Under the pieces are notes generated by a model. The model was not told where the DNA came from. It saw only the letters and a program-made list of their open reading frames with translations, and did no database searches. From Aphelenchoides besseyi (Eukaryota; Nematoda; Chromadorea; Rhabditida; Aphelenchoididae), in the NCBI GenBank assembly GCA_024699855.1, contig JAMPIQ010000002.1, forward strand, positions 3,348,001 to 3,412,000: a stretch of 64,000 bases of DNA, in the 5' to 3' direction. The position numbers were made by a program, and so were the translations under genes. Below are positions 20,426 through 31,650 of this stretch, piece by piece (the stretch's first letter is position 1; every line of letters begins with the position of its first letter).

Positions 20426-22330
20426 TCATTTCTTCACACTCTTGACAGATTTCTTCAACGGCCCGGCCTTTTCTTTCGAATCCGACAAGCTGGTCATCTT
20501 TTTCGACTTTTTGGATGCCGAACCTCGATTGATGCTCAACTTCTTCCTGAAAACAAGTGATAATCGAATGGAATCAGGAACTCACTTGATCGACTTGTTA
20601 CTTGCTTTCACTGACTCTTTTCTCTCCGATGCTTGAACAGTGGGAGTCTTCGTCGTGGTCTGATTCTTGACCGCCTTTGCTTTCTTCTTTTTCTTTATTC
20701 GAGTCCAATCGAGACCAAGTCCTGGGATCTTCATGTAACGTTCGGGCACTGCGAATTTCGACAATTTCATCGTACAAAGCATCGAAGCCGGACGCTTTTT
20801 CGGATCCTTGCTCCAGCATTTGAGTGCCAACTTTTGTATTTCAATCGGACAATCGGGCGGCATACTCGGATGAAACTCGGCGTCTTGTAAAAGCTTCTGT
20901 TGTATTTCGGCCAAAGTGTAGTTCTTGAACGGAAGCTCCTGTGCACACGTGAAGATTTCCCACCAAGTGATTCTAAAAATTCGAGTCTCAAACATGGATG
21001 AGCAAGGAAAATTACGCCAAACTCCAAACATCAGCGGCTTTGCAGTATTTTGCCGTACCTGAAAACCAAATGATTAACAGAAAGGATTGAAAGATTTAAA
21101 CAACCGAGAACCTCCGGAGCTAACCAACGAATAGGAGCCGGTTTGGTGCGATCCATGGTCTGAACGTTGCCAACACTCGACAAACCGAAGTCCGAGATCT
21201 TCACGATTCCGTATTTCACACAAACGAGACAGTTTCGTGCAGCAATGTCCCGATGAATGCAATTGCGAGAGTGCAAATAGTCGAGACCACAGGTCACATC
21301 GAAACAGTACATTGCTTTGTTGGCAACAGTCAAGCTGTCGCGATTTTGGTTCAGAAACTTGGTCAACGATCCACCACCAACATACTCAAGCACGATCATC
21401 AACGGTTCCTGTAAGCATCAACTTAACTTTATCTACTCAAGATAGAAGCAAAGAAACACACTGGAAGGGCATTCGGAAGCCCATTGGTATCTTTCTTGGT
21501 GGCAATATCGTTGTCGATGAACTTACTATTTCGGCACTGACTCCGAACAGACGAACAACATTCGGATGAACGTAGTCTTTCTGGATTCGTGCCTCTTTCA
21601 TGGCCTCATCGATGGCTTTCGATCCCAACGCGCTTTTCGGAACTTTGACTGCCACAGAAAGAAATTGCCCATTCGGTTGTTTCAACTTTCCTTTGAACAC
21701 TTCGCTGAAAAGCAGTAGAGTCAACTGGTTACTTGAATTCCAACTCACCCAAAAGCACCTTCACCGATTTTTTCTTCTTTAATGATGTTCTCCCGTCGTA
21801 TCTCCCAAGATTGACGTTTCACTGCTCGGCCCAAAAGAACTCCGTCCTTGTCCACCGGTATCATCTGATGACGATGGAAATGAATCAGCTCGAGAATTGT
21901 GTTCTTGTAGACGTTGCAATCGAATGTAACTCCTCGGTTCTCAGCGGACAGAATCTCAATGTCTTTGATTTTTTCATTCCAATAAACGCTGAGGACGATC
22001 TAATCTCAAGATTACAGACGTCATTCTTCTTGTGAACCTACTCGTTGTTTATCCGAATTCTCGTATGTACTGCGAACCAAGTAGGCGCCATTCTGTTTGA
22101 GAAGTGAGGCAACGTCTTCCATTGTAACCAAGCCGTGATACGCATCGTCTTGCATCAAACCCTAAAACTCGAATTCATGTCGATCAAGTCGAACTTACGA
22201 CAATGGGATTGTTTTCTTCGCTTTCAGATTCCTCATGCTCCTCGTTTTGTCCTTCAGGTTCGACACTGGGTGTTGGAGCTCCTGTGCCGTTTTGCTGCTT
22301 AGGCGGCGGTGTGCTCTTCTCGTCAGCCAT
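20426..22330 (-). CDS. SH2-domain non-receptor tyrosine kinase, nematode Fer-like type
   Basis: Eight exons (22330-22199, 22161-22042, 21999-21749, 21704-21527, 21408-21105, 21058-21016, 20972-20586, 20546-20426) sum to 1536 bases, 511 codons plus stop. A Pro/Glu-rich N-terminus of about 45 residues precedes an SH2 domain (YHGLVTMEDVASLLKQNGAY, then LVRST with the phosphate-binding Arg). The kinase domain follows: IGEGAFGEVFKG loop, VAVKV lysine, HRDIAARN catalytic loop, DFG, PIRWLAPEVLG and DVWSLAITWWEIFT. All catalytic residues are present. There is no F-BAR domain, as in the expanded nematode kinase group related to Fer, many members of which act in the male germ line. The C-terminus is a Lys/Ser-rich tail of about 90 residues, probably nuclear-targeting or phosphorylated. 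Confidence 0.92.
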
Positions 22331-22797
22331 CAAAACGTCGACTGTTCAATCCGATCGACTGAAGACCGAATGATCAACTTTTTGGTCTGCTTTCAAACCT
22401 CGTTAAAATGCAAATTTCTGGACGTCAGAGATTTCAGTTCAGGCGTTTACTCCGACGAACATCTTCATTTTCCGAAACCACTTTGTTGACAAGTAGATCT
22501 TCGTCGATTTGACCAAGAGATCCTCAGGTGTCTATCGACCGACAGTTTAAAGGACATTTCCGACCGTCAAAATCTCTGTTCCTCTCAACTTCAGTCCCAT
22601 CTTCAAACCAACAATCAATCCAATTTTTCCCTACACTTTTATTCCGCACAACAATCAACAACAGAGACAAAAAAGAAGATTGATGGCCGGTTCAGTGGGC
22701 GTTGGATTGTTTTTGGTTGTTCCGTTTTGATGCCGAGCAAGCGCGAAGCAATCTCAATAAAAAAAAGATTGTTGATTTGGTCAGTTTTGAGCTTGAT
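22331..22797. other. 5' flank of the kinase gene
   Basis: 467 bp between the kinase start codon and the 3' end of the next - strand gene. No gene seen. It holds the kinase promoter and the neighbour's 3' UTR. Confidence 0.5.
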
Positions 22798-24550
22798 TCA
22801 GTCCTGGTCTTTTTGACTCGCTTCGCCATAGATCGGTTTTTTCTGAAACGAGAAGGGCAAGCGGTACTGAAAACAAGGATTAGAGACGTTGTCAATGAAA
22901 TCACTTACCTTTTTGCTGCCGTTTTTTGCCGCCAGAACTTGGTCCGCCAATTTTTCAAGGGCGAGCAAGTCCTTGACGTCTCCTTGAATCGCGCCTCGGA
23001 TTTCCGCGTCCTGAAAAAGAAACAATTAGTAGAATTTTGAATTGATTCCTCACCCTGAAGTTGTCGCGGTACTTCATCATGTCCGCCTTTGCTTGGACGA
23101 TGCGTTGATGAACGATCTTGGTCGGCATATCAAAGAACAAATCGAAGCGTTGCTACCATATCGGAAGACCGAGCAGGTGGACAACAACTTTGTACTTTGG
23201 GTCGACCATGAGCGGGTGGTTGAATTCGACGCGAGTTTCTCCGGAACGATACTCTTCGATAGCAGTGCGTAACGATTCCGATTGAGTTCGATCCATGAGT
23301 GGACTTCACGACTTGGCCGTGCTCATGAGCTGCTCGTCGGTAAGTGGTTTGAGTGGAGCATTAGCGTCGACCAAGTACTTTTTGGACTTTGGTTTGCTTC
23401 GGCCTTCGAGAAAGCTTCTGTGCACCGTGCGATCCTCGGGTAAGGTCTCTCCCAAGAACTCGGCCCGTGACTTTGATTCTGCGACTCTCGCTTCGTAGGT
23501 TTTTGTTTTGGGTAATCCTGGAGCCGCATTCTGAAATAAGAACAAAAGAATTAGTCCGAAGTCTTTGTTATTGGCCTGCATCTTTTTGGATGACTTGCCA
23601 CTTTTTCCATCGACACTTACCTTCTTGTTCTTGCGTCGCAGCACGCAGCAGCAGACCAAGCCAACAATAGCTGCTACAATCACCCCCAGTCCGATCCTAA
23701 AAAAATAAATGAAGAAGACAATTGAGTGACTTACAAGACAACTACGATGATAATGACCACAAGGTAAACCGGCATTTTGTCCTTTGACGGATCGTATTCC
23801 TTGGCATCAAACTGAATTGAAGACCTTTAGACGAGAATCATTTGAATGGACTTACGAATCTGAAGGTCAACGATGTAAGATTCGACTTGCCCAAGTACTC
23901 GACCGAGGTCTTGTACCTGATCCAAGTCTTTTCGAAATTCGGTGCTCCTTTGACCACTTGTGCGAAATCAGACATACCGTAGCCCTTCAACTTGAAGCCA
24001 TCGCTATCAACTTTCCCGTGGACCGGGTAAAAATAATTGGAACTACCTGAATTCAAGATTTATGGTTGTAAAGATTTGTATTCATACCAATTGCGAAGTG
24101 TTTTGATCCACCTTCATCAACACTCGCAGTTCCAGTCATTAAAAGCCCGCCAACGGTCAATCTAATCCTGAAACATAGCCATTAAATCGATCAGATAAAC
24201 AAAGAAGCATACCCATGACCAATCACACCGATCCTGGATCCGTAATCCATATAAAATTTGAGTTTCTGGTGATCACCGAGATTCATAACCATCGTTTTGT
24301 TGGTACATGCGCCATTCAAAAAAAAGCCGTCTCCTGATCGATTGAAACAGTTGCCAGAGCCTGCTGCCACCAGGTGACTGGTCTTGAAAATGCAGATACC
24401 GAAGACCACGAATTGAAGCCAACGGATCGCATTGAATGGCTTGGGACCGTTGCCACGAGGACGAGCTGCGCGAACCGCTCGGCGTCGGCCGCCTCGACCT
24501 CCTGGTCCGCTGCCGCCGAGACGCGCACGAGTTGAACGTTCTTTGAACAT
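22798..24550 (-). CDS. single-pass membrane protein with two in-frame stop codons
   Basis: Starts at ATG 24550: an Arg/Gly-rich tail, a signal or anchor segment (WLQFVVFGICIFKTSHLVAA), an extracellular region with N-glycosylation sites (GNCFNRSGDGFF, TNKTMVMNLGDHQKL, SNLTSLTFRF) and a strong transmembrane helix (VYLVVIIIVVVLIGLGVIVA) with a CCC then RRKNKK stop-transfer. The cytoplasmic part runs through KPLTDEQLMSTAKS to TGA at 23306-23308. Beyond it the same frame stays protein-like for 50 codons (MDRTQSESLRTAIEEYRSGE) to TAG at 23153-23155. It then stays protein-like again (FDLFFDMPTKIVHQRIVQAK), with two further well-spliced exons to the stop at 22798. I do not recognise the family. The stops may be mutations, readthrough sites or removed by a weak phase-compatible intron (about 23366-23153). 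Confidence 0.6.
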
Positions 24551-24655
24551 CGTCGCGTTAGAGCACAAGAGCACAAAAAGCAAGATTCACCACAATCGTT
24601 GAACGAAAGTTGAATGAAGAAAACTCAAAAAAAACCGTCAAACATCAACTTAAAA

Positions 24656-24719
24656 ATTTGCATATTAATTCGAATTTACATAAAAATTTGCATACGAATT
24701 TGCATCTTCGAATGCAAAT
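24656..24719. promoter_or_regulatory. cluster of four octamer (POU-type) sites
   Basis: ATTTGCAT occurs at 24656-24663, 24686-24693 and 24698-24705, and its reverse complement ATGCAAAT at 24712-24719. All four match the consensus octamer bound by POU homeodomain proteins. They lie 106-169 bp upstream of the membrane-protein ATG on the - strand and are followed by a palindromic TCACGTGA. Unit-to-unit similarity (AAAAATTTGCATA twice) suggests local duplication. Confidence 0.6.
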
Positions 24720-25228
24720 TTCACGTGAACATCTTACGTTAAGAAAACTGCAAGTTGTAAGTTTCAGAAGTCGTAGAATCTACTAAAAACGATAGTTGTT
24801 GTTATCTGTGACTCCATGATATAATTTCTAGTCGCGAAGCTTCTAGTTGCTTATAGTGAGGTCCATGAGTTTATTCTCGACCTATTGTCCTCCAATTTCA
24901 ATCTCGACTATCTATTCTCACAGTCCCAACTTTAGATCTGATGCTTCTTTCGCTTCATTGCTACAAGAATCGTATGACCGTTCAATTATAGTTAGTATGT
25001 CTGTTAATTTTCATCGGTGTAAATCACATGCAAACTCAATGCTTTAAAGGCTTCAATTCGTTTAAATTTGAGTCTATGATTCTGATTACAACGACGACAG
25101 TTATTTCTATAGCTCTAAATTACATAAACTCGGTATTGAGTGAAAATGCATCAGACCAGATCTTAACTTTAGGGTCTTAGCTTGAAAGTAGTAGTCAAGA
25201 TTGGAACTGAAACAATGTTTATTACATC
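24720..25228. other. AT-rich intergenic DNA
   Basis: No gene seen. It separates the membrane-protein promoter from the 3' end of the transporter gene. Confidence 0.5.
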
Positions 25229-26962
25229 TCAAACTTTTTCTTTAGTTCCTCCCGTTTGAATCAACGGATTCTCGTTGCCCGAACTTTTGAAATCCGATTG
25301 ACTCGCTTGCAGGTCAGATGATTGTACATGTGAATCGCTGGGATACCAAATGAAATACGAAATCCACGCGACAATCAGAAAGATGATAAACGGTACGAAT
25401 GAATACTCGGGATAACTTTTTTGAAGCGGATAGAAGGCGAGAGGTGCCAAAAAGGTAGTGAAGAAAGTGACAGCCACAGCAATTGATACCGTTGCATCGA
25501 GATATTCGGGTTTTGTAATCATCACTCCTGAAACCATTCAACTTAAATTTCTTGCTCGTTGACTTACCATTAAAGACCATGATTTTTTCCAATGTATTCG
25601 AGAAAACTGCACAAAAAGCGACCATCAATGATACGAATATGATCATCGCATAATTCCCTTTTAGTCCTATGAATTGCACCGCAGCAAATCCAATATCGAT
25701 AACGAGCAGAATCGGGAGTCCAATGAGAAGAAGCAATCGATGTGAGAAATCTCTCACACAAAACAACGCAACCAACAGACCGAACAAGGACGTTGCAAAG
25801 ACTCCAGCATTAATGTATGGTGCACTATCTTCCTAAATAACTTTGTTTGATGAAACGAAACACAATCCCTCACCGAATACTTAGCAATAATGTCCGTACC
25901 GAAGATCGTGATACACAAGATTCCCGAGAAGTTGGTTGTCGCTCCGGTCAAACACGCTAGAAACAACGCCTTTCGATTGACTCGATCAAGCAATGCTTGT
26001 TTCATAGTCATCGGACGACTACTTACGATCTACAACGTATCAGTTAAGTAACTAACAAAAAAACTACCGTTGCCATCTGTTTTTCGCTTTCGGCTAACAG
26101 TTTAGCTGCAGCTACGTCGTCAACTTGGTGGTAGAAGCGAAATGACTGAAGAGCTTCGACCTTTTTCGAACACTTCAAAAGTCGTATCGGAGTTTCGGGT
26201 CCCCATACAATGAAGAAAGCAATGCAAACTATATTGAAGATAACTGGGAATACAAAGACGATTGGCCACCGACGTTCTTCGCCCAAAATGTCATCGATTC
26301 CGACAAAGTTCGCGGTGCTTGTACCGATTTCGATTGTAACAGCAACCAGAACATGCAAGAACGGAGCATAGGTTGCATGGGATATTTCCTAAAAACTTTT
26401 CAAAAACATCGATTTAGCAACTCACATTGATGTACGGAGTGATCAGCGAAGTGGACAGACCCAACGCAGATCCGGTGACAATCTGCCCGGCGATAAACAA
26501 CTCAAACAAATTGAAATAAGCAAATGCTTGCATTAAAGAACTGAAATCAATAGTTAATGCCCAACTATTGTCTTTTGTACCCGAAAATGAATATAAACTG
26601 TGAAATCACAAGTCCTGTTCGTCGACCAACATTCTCGCCGATTGCATTGAATATCAAAGCAGCAATTGTAGCCGCCAAAAAGTATATCCTATCAGGTTTA
26701 AAGATTAAAGCCACAACTTGATAGTTTACCCGCAAACCGTACTCCAAATCCAAGTCATTGTCGTCTCGTTGTCAATTCCATAACGAGCCAAACTTTTATT
26801 TTGAAGATTGAGCAAAACTTCGTAAGTTGGATTCACAATGCTCATGTTGTAACTGCAACATGAATTCGTTTCAATGACTTCTGCTTACCCCCAGCGAAAT
26901 GAGCTACCAAGTGTGGCAAACATAACAGATAAAAGAACATTTCGTGGCAGCTTACGTTCCAT
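25229..26962 (-). CDS. MFS sugar-transporter-like (SLC2/GLUT-like) membrane protein
   Basis: Spliced - strand gene. The likely start is ATG 26962 (MERKLPRNVLLSVMFATLG), with an upstream exon ending GGTGAG that is probably 5' UTR or an extra N-terminus (FHFSKTTKKVGCFDPK). Helices and family marks in order: TM1, a glycosylated loop (NKSLARYGIDNETT), GENVGRRTG between TM2 and TM3, a TM4-6 block (FVGIDDILGEERRWPIVFVF), then GPETPIRLL after TM6, the counterpart of the GLUT PESPRYLL motif. A cytoplasmic linker and TM7-12 follow, ending in a Ser/Gln-rich tail. It would move a hexose or related solute across the plasma membrane. The substrate cannot be told; several GLUT-defining residues differ, so an orphan nematode MFS member is equally likely. 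Confidence 0.8.
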
Positions 26963-27251
26963 TAACTAGAAACAGATGATCGGAATCACTGGTTTCACTC
27001 ACCTTTGGATCGAAGCAACCGACCTTTTTTGTAGTTTTAGAAAAATGGAACTGCAAATCGAGAGTTAGCAGAACAAATAAATCGATTGCTCATAACTTTC
27101 CTATTTATTTCCGTTTAATTTCATTTTGTGGTTCGCAAAGATTCATTGCCGTTTGTATTTTTATTGTTGACGTGTTATTTCCAAATGAATTTGCCAATAC
27201 AAACCTTAAATGTCAACTCATATATCGATGAAATAACTTTGGATTTCAGGA
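26963..27251. promoter_or_regulatory. divergent promoter region
   Basis: Shared 5' flank of the transporter (-) and the small coiled-coil gene (+). It contains the transporter's upstream exon (about 27006-27048), preceded on the - strand by a GATTTGCAG acceptor that could be a trans-splice site. No TATA box is obvious. Confidence 0.45.
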
Positions 27252-27712
27252 ATGCAGCCACTATATCCTACTCCGATTGTTGATCAAAAGCCTCCGGGAC
27301 TCAACACCACTCGTCCATTCATTTCGACTCCAGCAGTCGATGGTGTCCGTCCGCTATGTCCTGAGTTATCAGCGCAAATCGCCCACAATCGTCACCTCAA
27401 TCAGATCTCAAGTGAACTGAAAAAGTGAGTATTTGAATGATCTCTCATTGGTGTATTTTCAGCATAACGATGGCAATCAACGAACTTAAGTATGAAGTTC
27501 AACAACTGAAATTGAAATTCGAAAAGTCTAGAGTTTGTGTTTGTTCCCGAGAACCGAAGACTGCTATTCGTTCTAAATATCCATTGGAAGTGGTGCCAAC
27601 TTCCGTTTTGCCATCTGTTACGTTGGGAAGCTCGTCGACCGCTTTTCATGATCCGATTTCTTCGATTATTTCTCTTTTGTCTAATATCTCTTTTGATTCT
27701 GAAGTTAGTTGA
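27252..27712 (+). CDS. small protein with a coiled-coil segment, unknown
   Basis: Two exons (27252-27424 and 27463-27712) with a clean GTGAGT...TTTTCAG intron, 140 codons plus stop. A GGATTTCAG acceptor lies just upstream of the ATG and may be a spliced-leader site. The N-terminus is Pro-rich (MQPLYPTPIVDQKPPGLNTT). The centre is a helical heptad-like stretch (AINELKYEVQQLKLKFEKS) that could form a coiled coil, followed by CVC and a Ser-rich, low-complexity end. No signal peptide or membrane helix, so it is probably intracellular. I recognise no family. It is divergent from the transporter gene. Confidence 0.6.
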
Positions 27713-27934
27713 TTCTCGTACAAAAAACAGAATGTTTTTAGACGCGTAGCTCTTCGAACAGTCCAATGGATTCCATGTGGTCGGAGTTTCAAAACTTCCA
27801 TTCGTTAGACTTCTGATCTCAATTCGACGTTTAGTTATCAACCGCTTTTTACAGATCAAAAATCGTACACAAAATAGCTAAATCTAAATAAATTATGTTC
27901 AATCAATTGCCGTTGTGCAAATTCGACTTTCGTG

Positions 27935-27942
27935 TATATAAA
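27935..27942 (+). promoter_or_regulatory. TATA box of the small gene at 27978
   Basis: TATATAAA lies 43 bases upstream of the ATG at 27978. Confidence 0.55.
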
Positions 27943-27977
27943 CTAGGTCGTTCTGCAATCAAGTCGTTTTGTATGAT

Positions 27978-28366
27978 ATGAATCGTGCTGCATCATTCTT
28001 GGACAATGCAACAACGGTGATGGAAAGCACCAGCCAATTATTGGGCGCCGCTAACACAATTCGCCAACACAGCATCACAGTCGTGTTGGCAGAAGCAGCA
28101 CGAAGTCGTATGAAGCGCAAAAATCCGGGTTGGAGGTGAGAATTCAATATTCAATATTCAACGGGGCGACTAAGAAACTAAACACTAATTTAATAAGTCA
28201 AACTATCTTCAAATGCGTTCTAGAATTGCCAACAACAACAACCGAAGACTCGACACGAGATACTCGGTAAGTTGGATGTCTATTAAAGCCAAAACTTGTG
28301 TTTCAGTTTGGCATTCAAAGTTTATCGATTCAATTTGGCTATCGATGGTACCTTATTTGCAAGTGA
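27978..28366 (+). CDS. small basic protein with possible alternative membrane-anchored C-terminus
   Basis: Three exons (27978-28135, 28224-28266, 28307-28366) sum to 261 bases, 86 codons plus stop. The N-terminal half is an amphipathic helix rich in Ala and Thr (NRAASFLDNATTVMESTSQ) followed by RSRMKRKNPGW. The third exon ends RWYLICK-stop at 28364-28366. An alternative route would splice the donor at 28267 directly to the acceptor ending at 28385. It keeps the frame and gives a different tail, KKILTAAKLLGIFVAAFIAS..., a likely tail-anchor helix, stopping at 28474. Both routes use reasonable sites. I recognise no family. Confidence 0.5.
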
Positions 28367-28597
28367 GTTTTTTCGATTTTTTTGAAGGGGCGAATGTTCG
28401 GAAAGAAAATATTAACGGCTGCCAAACTTCTTGGAATTTTCGTTGCGGCTTTCATTGCTTCCTGTCTATGGTGAACATTTGAAAATTTATCGCGATGTTG
28501 AACAGAAACTAATGGACAAATCGCAATAAATTTGATCCAAAAGATCGGTCAGCAACCCGATTTCTGGATTTCCCCTTCCAGTAAGATCACTTGCAAA

Positions 28598-29139
28598 CGG
28601 ACCATTGCCTACAGTAAAACACTCGCGGCTACCGTCTCTCATGACTTTTTCTGACGGTTATTATTCAGCGCGCTACCATTGCTTGTAACCAATACTATGC
28701 GTTACGCGATAAACTGGTCAATTAAGACTGCGCGCTGCGATTTCGCGCGCTGACTGGAAGCCGTGTCAGATGAATAGCTTTCCTCGGGTGCAGAGGTGAT
28801 GGGTCGCTACCTATGGGCGGTGCTCATGCAATAAGCTCATCGACAGCTTTTTGCATACTTTTCGTTTACTTTCGTTGATGGAATCAAAATTCCTTGGTTT
28901 GGTATCGATTTTACTCTTTCGCTTCGACTTCAATTTCACTTGCTGTAGATCATTTCTCATTTATTTCCAATATCTACGACAGTAATGAAGTTTCGGTGCG
29001 CACCGAAGATGTGGGGTTGAATCGAGCACAAGTTATCCGCGTCAGTGGAACTTGAGTGGACGGCTGAACGTACGTTCTATTGCTGGCCATCGTGCTTGTT
29101 CTTTGATCGTTTCCGGTTACGATCAATAAACTTCTGCGC
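28598..29139 (-). repeat. 540-bp direct repeat, left copy (3' LTR of the outer element)
   Basis: Matches 36092-36632 with scattered substitutions and small indels. Its inner edge lies inside the integrase frame, so the last 20 or so codons of that frame (to the stop at 29077) are read from repeat sequence. This shows that the true integrase C-terminus is gone. Confidence 0.88.
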
Positions 29140-30123
29140 CGCCACAAAATTGTTTCCGTTATCGCTCCAAATAAGCGACGGAAGACCTCGACGACTAATG
29201 AAGCGACGAAATGAATTTAAGAACTCGTCGGCTGTTGCGTCGAACGCGTACTTCAAATGAACTGCCCGGATTACGAGACACGTGAAAATGAATACGTAAA
29301 TTTTCTGGCTTTGTCCGTTGATTTTGATGTAAAACGGTCCGAACATGTCTGTTCCGATGTTCTTGAATGGAAGGTCTTGTTGCGTCCGTTCTGCCGGTAG
29401 TCGCGCAAACGGTGGGCGCTCGAACGGCTTGGCAAAGAAAATTCGGCATTTCATGCAATGTTTTCGAACAATTGCATTGACCGTTTTTCGCCCGCTTGGA
29501 ATCCAGTACGCTCGCCTAATTTCTGACAATGTCGTTCCAGTTCCTGCATGCAAACAACTGTGATGGTAATGCATGATGAGAAGGCGACACAGCGGTGAAT
29601 TCTTGCCGACGAACATCGGATTGATTGTAGATGTTGGTAAGTTGGCGTTTGAGATTCGGCCGTAACATCGTTGGGAGCCAAATTCGTCTGTTTGCACATT
29701 CAACTTATCCACTTCTGCTTGATTTGGTGGACAACTGCGTTGGTTTTCTTGGAGTATCCATCGGATAGTCTCTTTCCTCGACTTCCGAAAGAGACTGGTT
29801 TTGTTTCTGAACAATTCGGGGTTTTTGTCCGCTGCTTTCTGCCACAAAGCGTTTGCAGTTTGGAACCAATTTTGTGCGTGATTGGCTAGTTTTTTCCACG
29901 AGCTGAACGACTCCCACGGAATGGTTGACGAAACACCTTCCTCGGAGCTTGCTTGGAGTATGAGCGTTGTGGAATGAAACGGCGGTTGATGTCTTTCTGG
30001 TAAGTTATTCAGATCGACAAGGCGTGAATTCCATTCTTCTGGATGGCTGGACAAGAATGTCGGTCCCGACCACCATAATTTGAGATTTGAGATTCTCGAA
30101 CGAAGTTCCTCGACTGAGCACAT
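29140..30123 (-). pseudogene. BEL/Pao integrase, C-terminally truncated
   Basis: The zinc-binding HHCC domain is seen as MHYHHSCLHAGTGTTLSEIR followed by HCMKC, then the DDE core with NIGTDMFGPFY and WSDNGNNF. The glutamate expected about 35 residues further on is missing because the frame runs into the left 540-bp repeat. The enzyme cannot be active. The 5' end overlaps the RNase H frame in a different phase. Confidence 0.85.
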
Positions 30124-31545
30124 CCGCTGGATTTTGACTCGTTGCGACTTGTCGGAACTCCGTGCAGCTGTGCTTTTTGATCGTTGCGAGTCGGTTTGTG
30201 ATGAACCGATTAGATTCTCGACATCCGAATTCGAGCCAATCCATAACTGTTTTTGAATCGGTCCAAGTCACGATTTTGAGAATCGGCCCTTGGAACTCTT
30301 TCTGGATTGTGTCGGCGAGCTGGACGGCGACAACTGCTGCCATGGTTTCGAGCTCTGGAGTCGTGTGCTTCCGCTTCAACGACGGAATTCGACTTTTGGA
30401 GCTGATCAGAAAGATTTCGGCTTGATACGGCTCCACTAATGTCGTGTATTTGGCGTACGCCACGGCCCCAAAACTGTATTCTGACGCGTCGCCAAAAACA
30501 TGGATTTCTACGCTTTGAACTGCGCTCCTTGGGTGCGTGATTCGCGAAATCGTTACGGTTTGCCCTTTCAACGGCCCCATCAATTGCTCCCATAGCGCAA
30601 GTTGTTCGTCATTTAACGATTCGTCCCATGTGTTCGAAACTGTCCAGAGTTTTTGGAAGAACAAACGGCTGTGGACTGAGACCGGTGCGAATGATCCAAG
30701 GGGATCGTAGAATGATGCAATGACTTCGAGGACAACCCGTTTTGTTGGTAGTGTGTTCGGAATCTCCGGGTAGCGGAAAATTAACTCGTCAGTGCTCGGA
30801 CTCCATTTGATGCCGAGGATTTTTGCGTTTCCCGTTTTTGCCTTCTTGTTCTCCGGTAGTTGATCGGTGAATTCTTGTAGGTCGCTTTCAAATTCGCGCA
30901 AGTTCATGCCCGCCGAGTCGAAGATTCGAACCATCTCGTCAGCTTTCTATTGTGCATCGTTTGCGTCTTCGGCGTTGACGAAGATGTTGTCGACGTAGAG
31001 GTTTCTCTTCAGCGATCGGACTGTTTGAGATGGACAAATGATAGAATTGTTCCGGCCAAGAGCCATGGCGACGGCTTCAACCCGAACGTGACGCGCTTGA
31101 ATCGATAGGTCACTATGTTGTTTGACGTCGGTGGTTTATTTCGATCGCGTAACCACAAAAATCGTACGGCGTCTCGGTCTTTTTTGGCGATGCTGACTTG
31201 AAGAAAGGCCTTCTCCAAATCTGCCGAAATTACATGCCGAAAGTTGCGAATTCGAACCAGTATGCCGTGCAGTTGCGGAAGAACGACCGGACCGCGATAA
31301 AGGTGATCGTTGAGTGATGGAGAGTTTTTGTTAGCTTTCGCTGATCCATCAAAAACTGTTCGAACGACGGTAGTGGATGCCGACGTCTTAACTACCGGCA
31401 AGTGCGCCAAATAGTGAACGATGGGGCCGTCGGTTTTGTCGGCTGGCGCTTCTTCTATGATGTCGTTTTGGAGTTGAAACGACATGTTTTCGTCGTACTT
31501 CTCCACCAGGTCTTTCTTTTTGAGCTGCTCGAGTGTGGTCTTCAA
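30005..31545 (-). pseudogene. BEL/Pao reverse transcriptase and RNase H, interrupted
   Basis: The reverse transcriptase part (31009-31545) has FDGSAKANKNSPSLNDHLY, SADLEKAFLQVSI and RFKRVTFGLKPSPWLL. The active-site box follows as LYVDNIF in a shifted frame, with an in-frame TAG soon after (near 30948). The RNase H part (30005-30934) has HVFGDASEYSFGAVAY, ELETMAAV and TDSKTVMDWL. At least one frameshift and one stop break the polyprotein. Confidence 0.88.
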
Positions 31546-31650
31546 TCGGTGGAATGCTCATCCGCGATTTGTCGGTAAATCGGGCAGCGGTTTTTTCCAC
31601 AGAAGCGGAACTTCGTATCGGTTGTTCACGAATCGGATGTCCTTGTTGAA

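Noticed and set aside
23306..23308. selenocysteine at the in-frame TGA
   Set aside because: Known nematodes keep very few selenoproteins, no thioredoxin-type redox motif surrounds the TGA, and a second stop of another type follows in the same frame.
23042..23670. + strand frames antisense to the membrane-protein gene
   Set aside because: They mirror the - strand coding region; splice sites and domains are only on the - strand.
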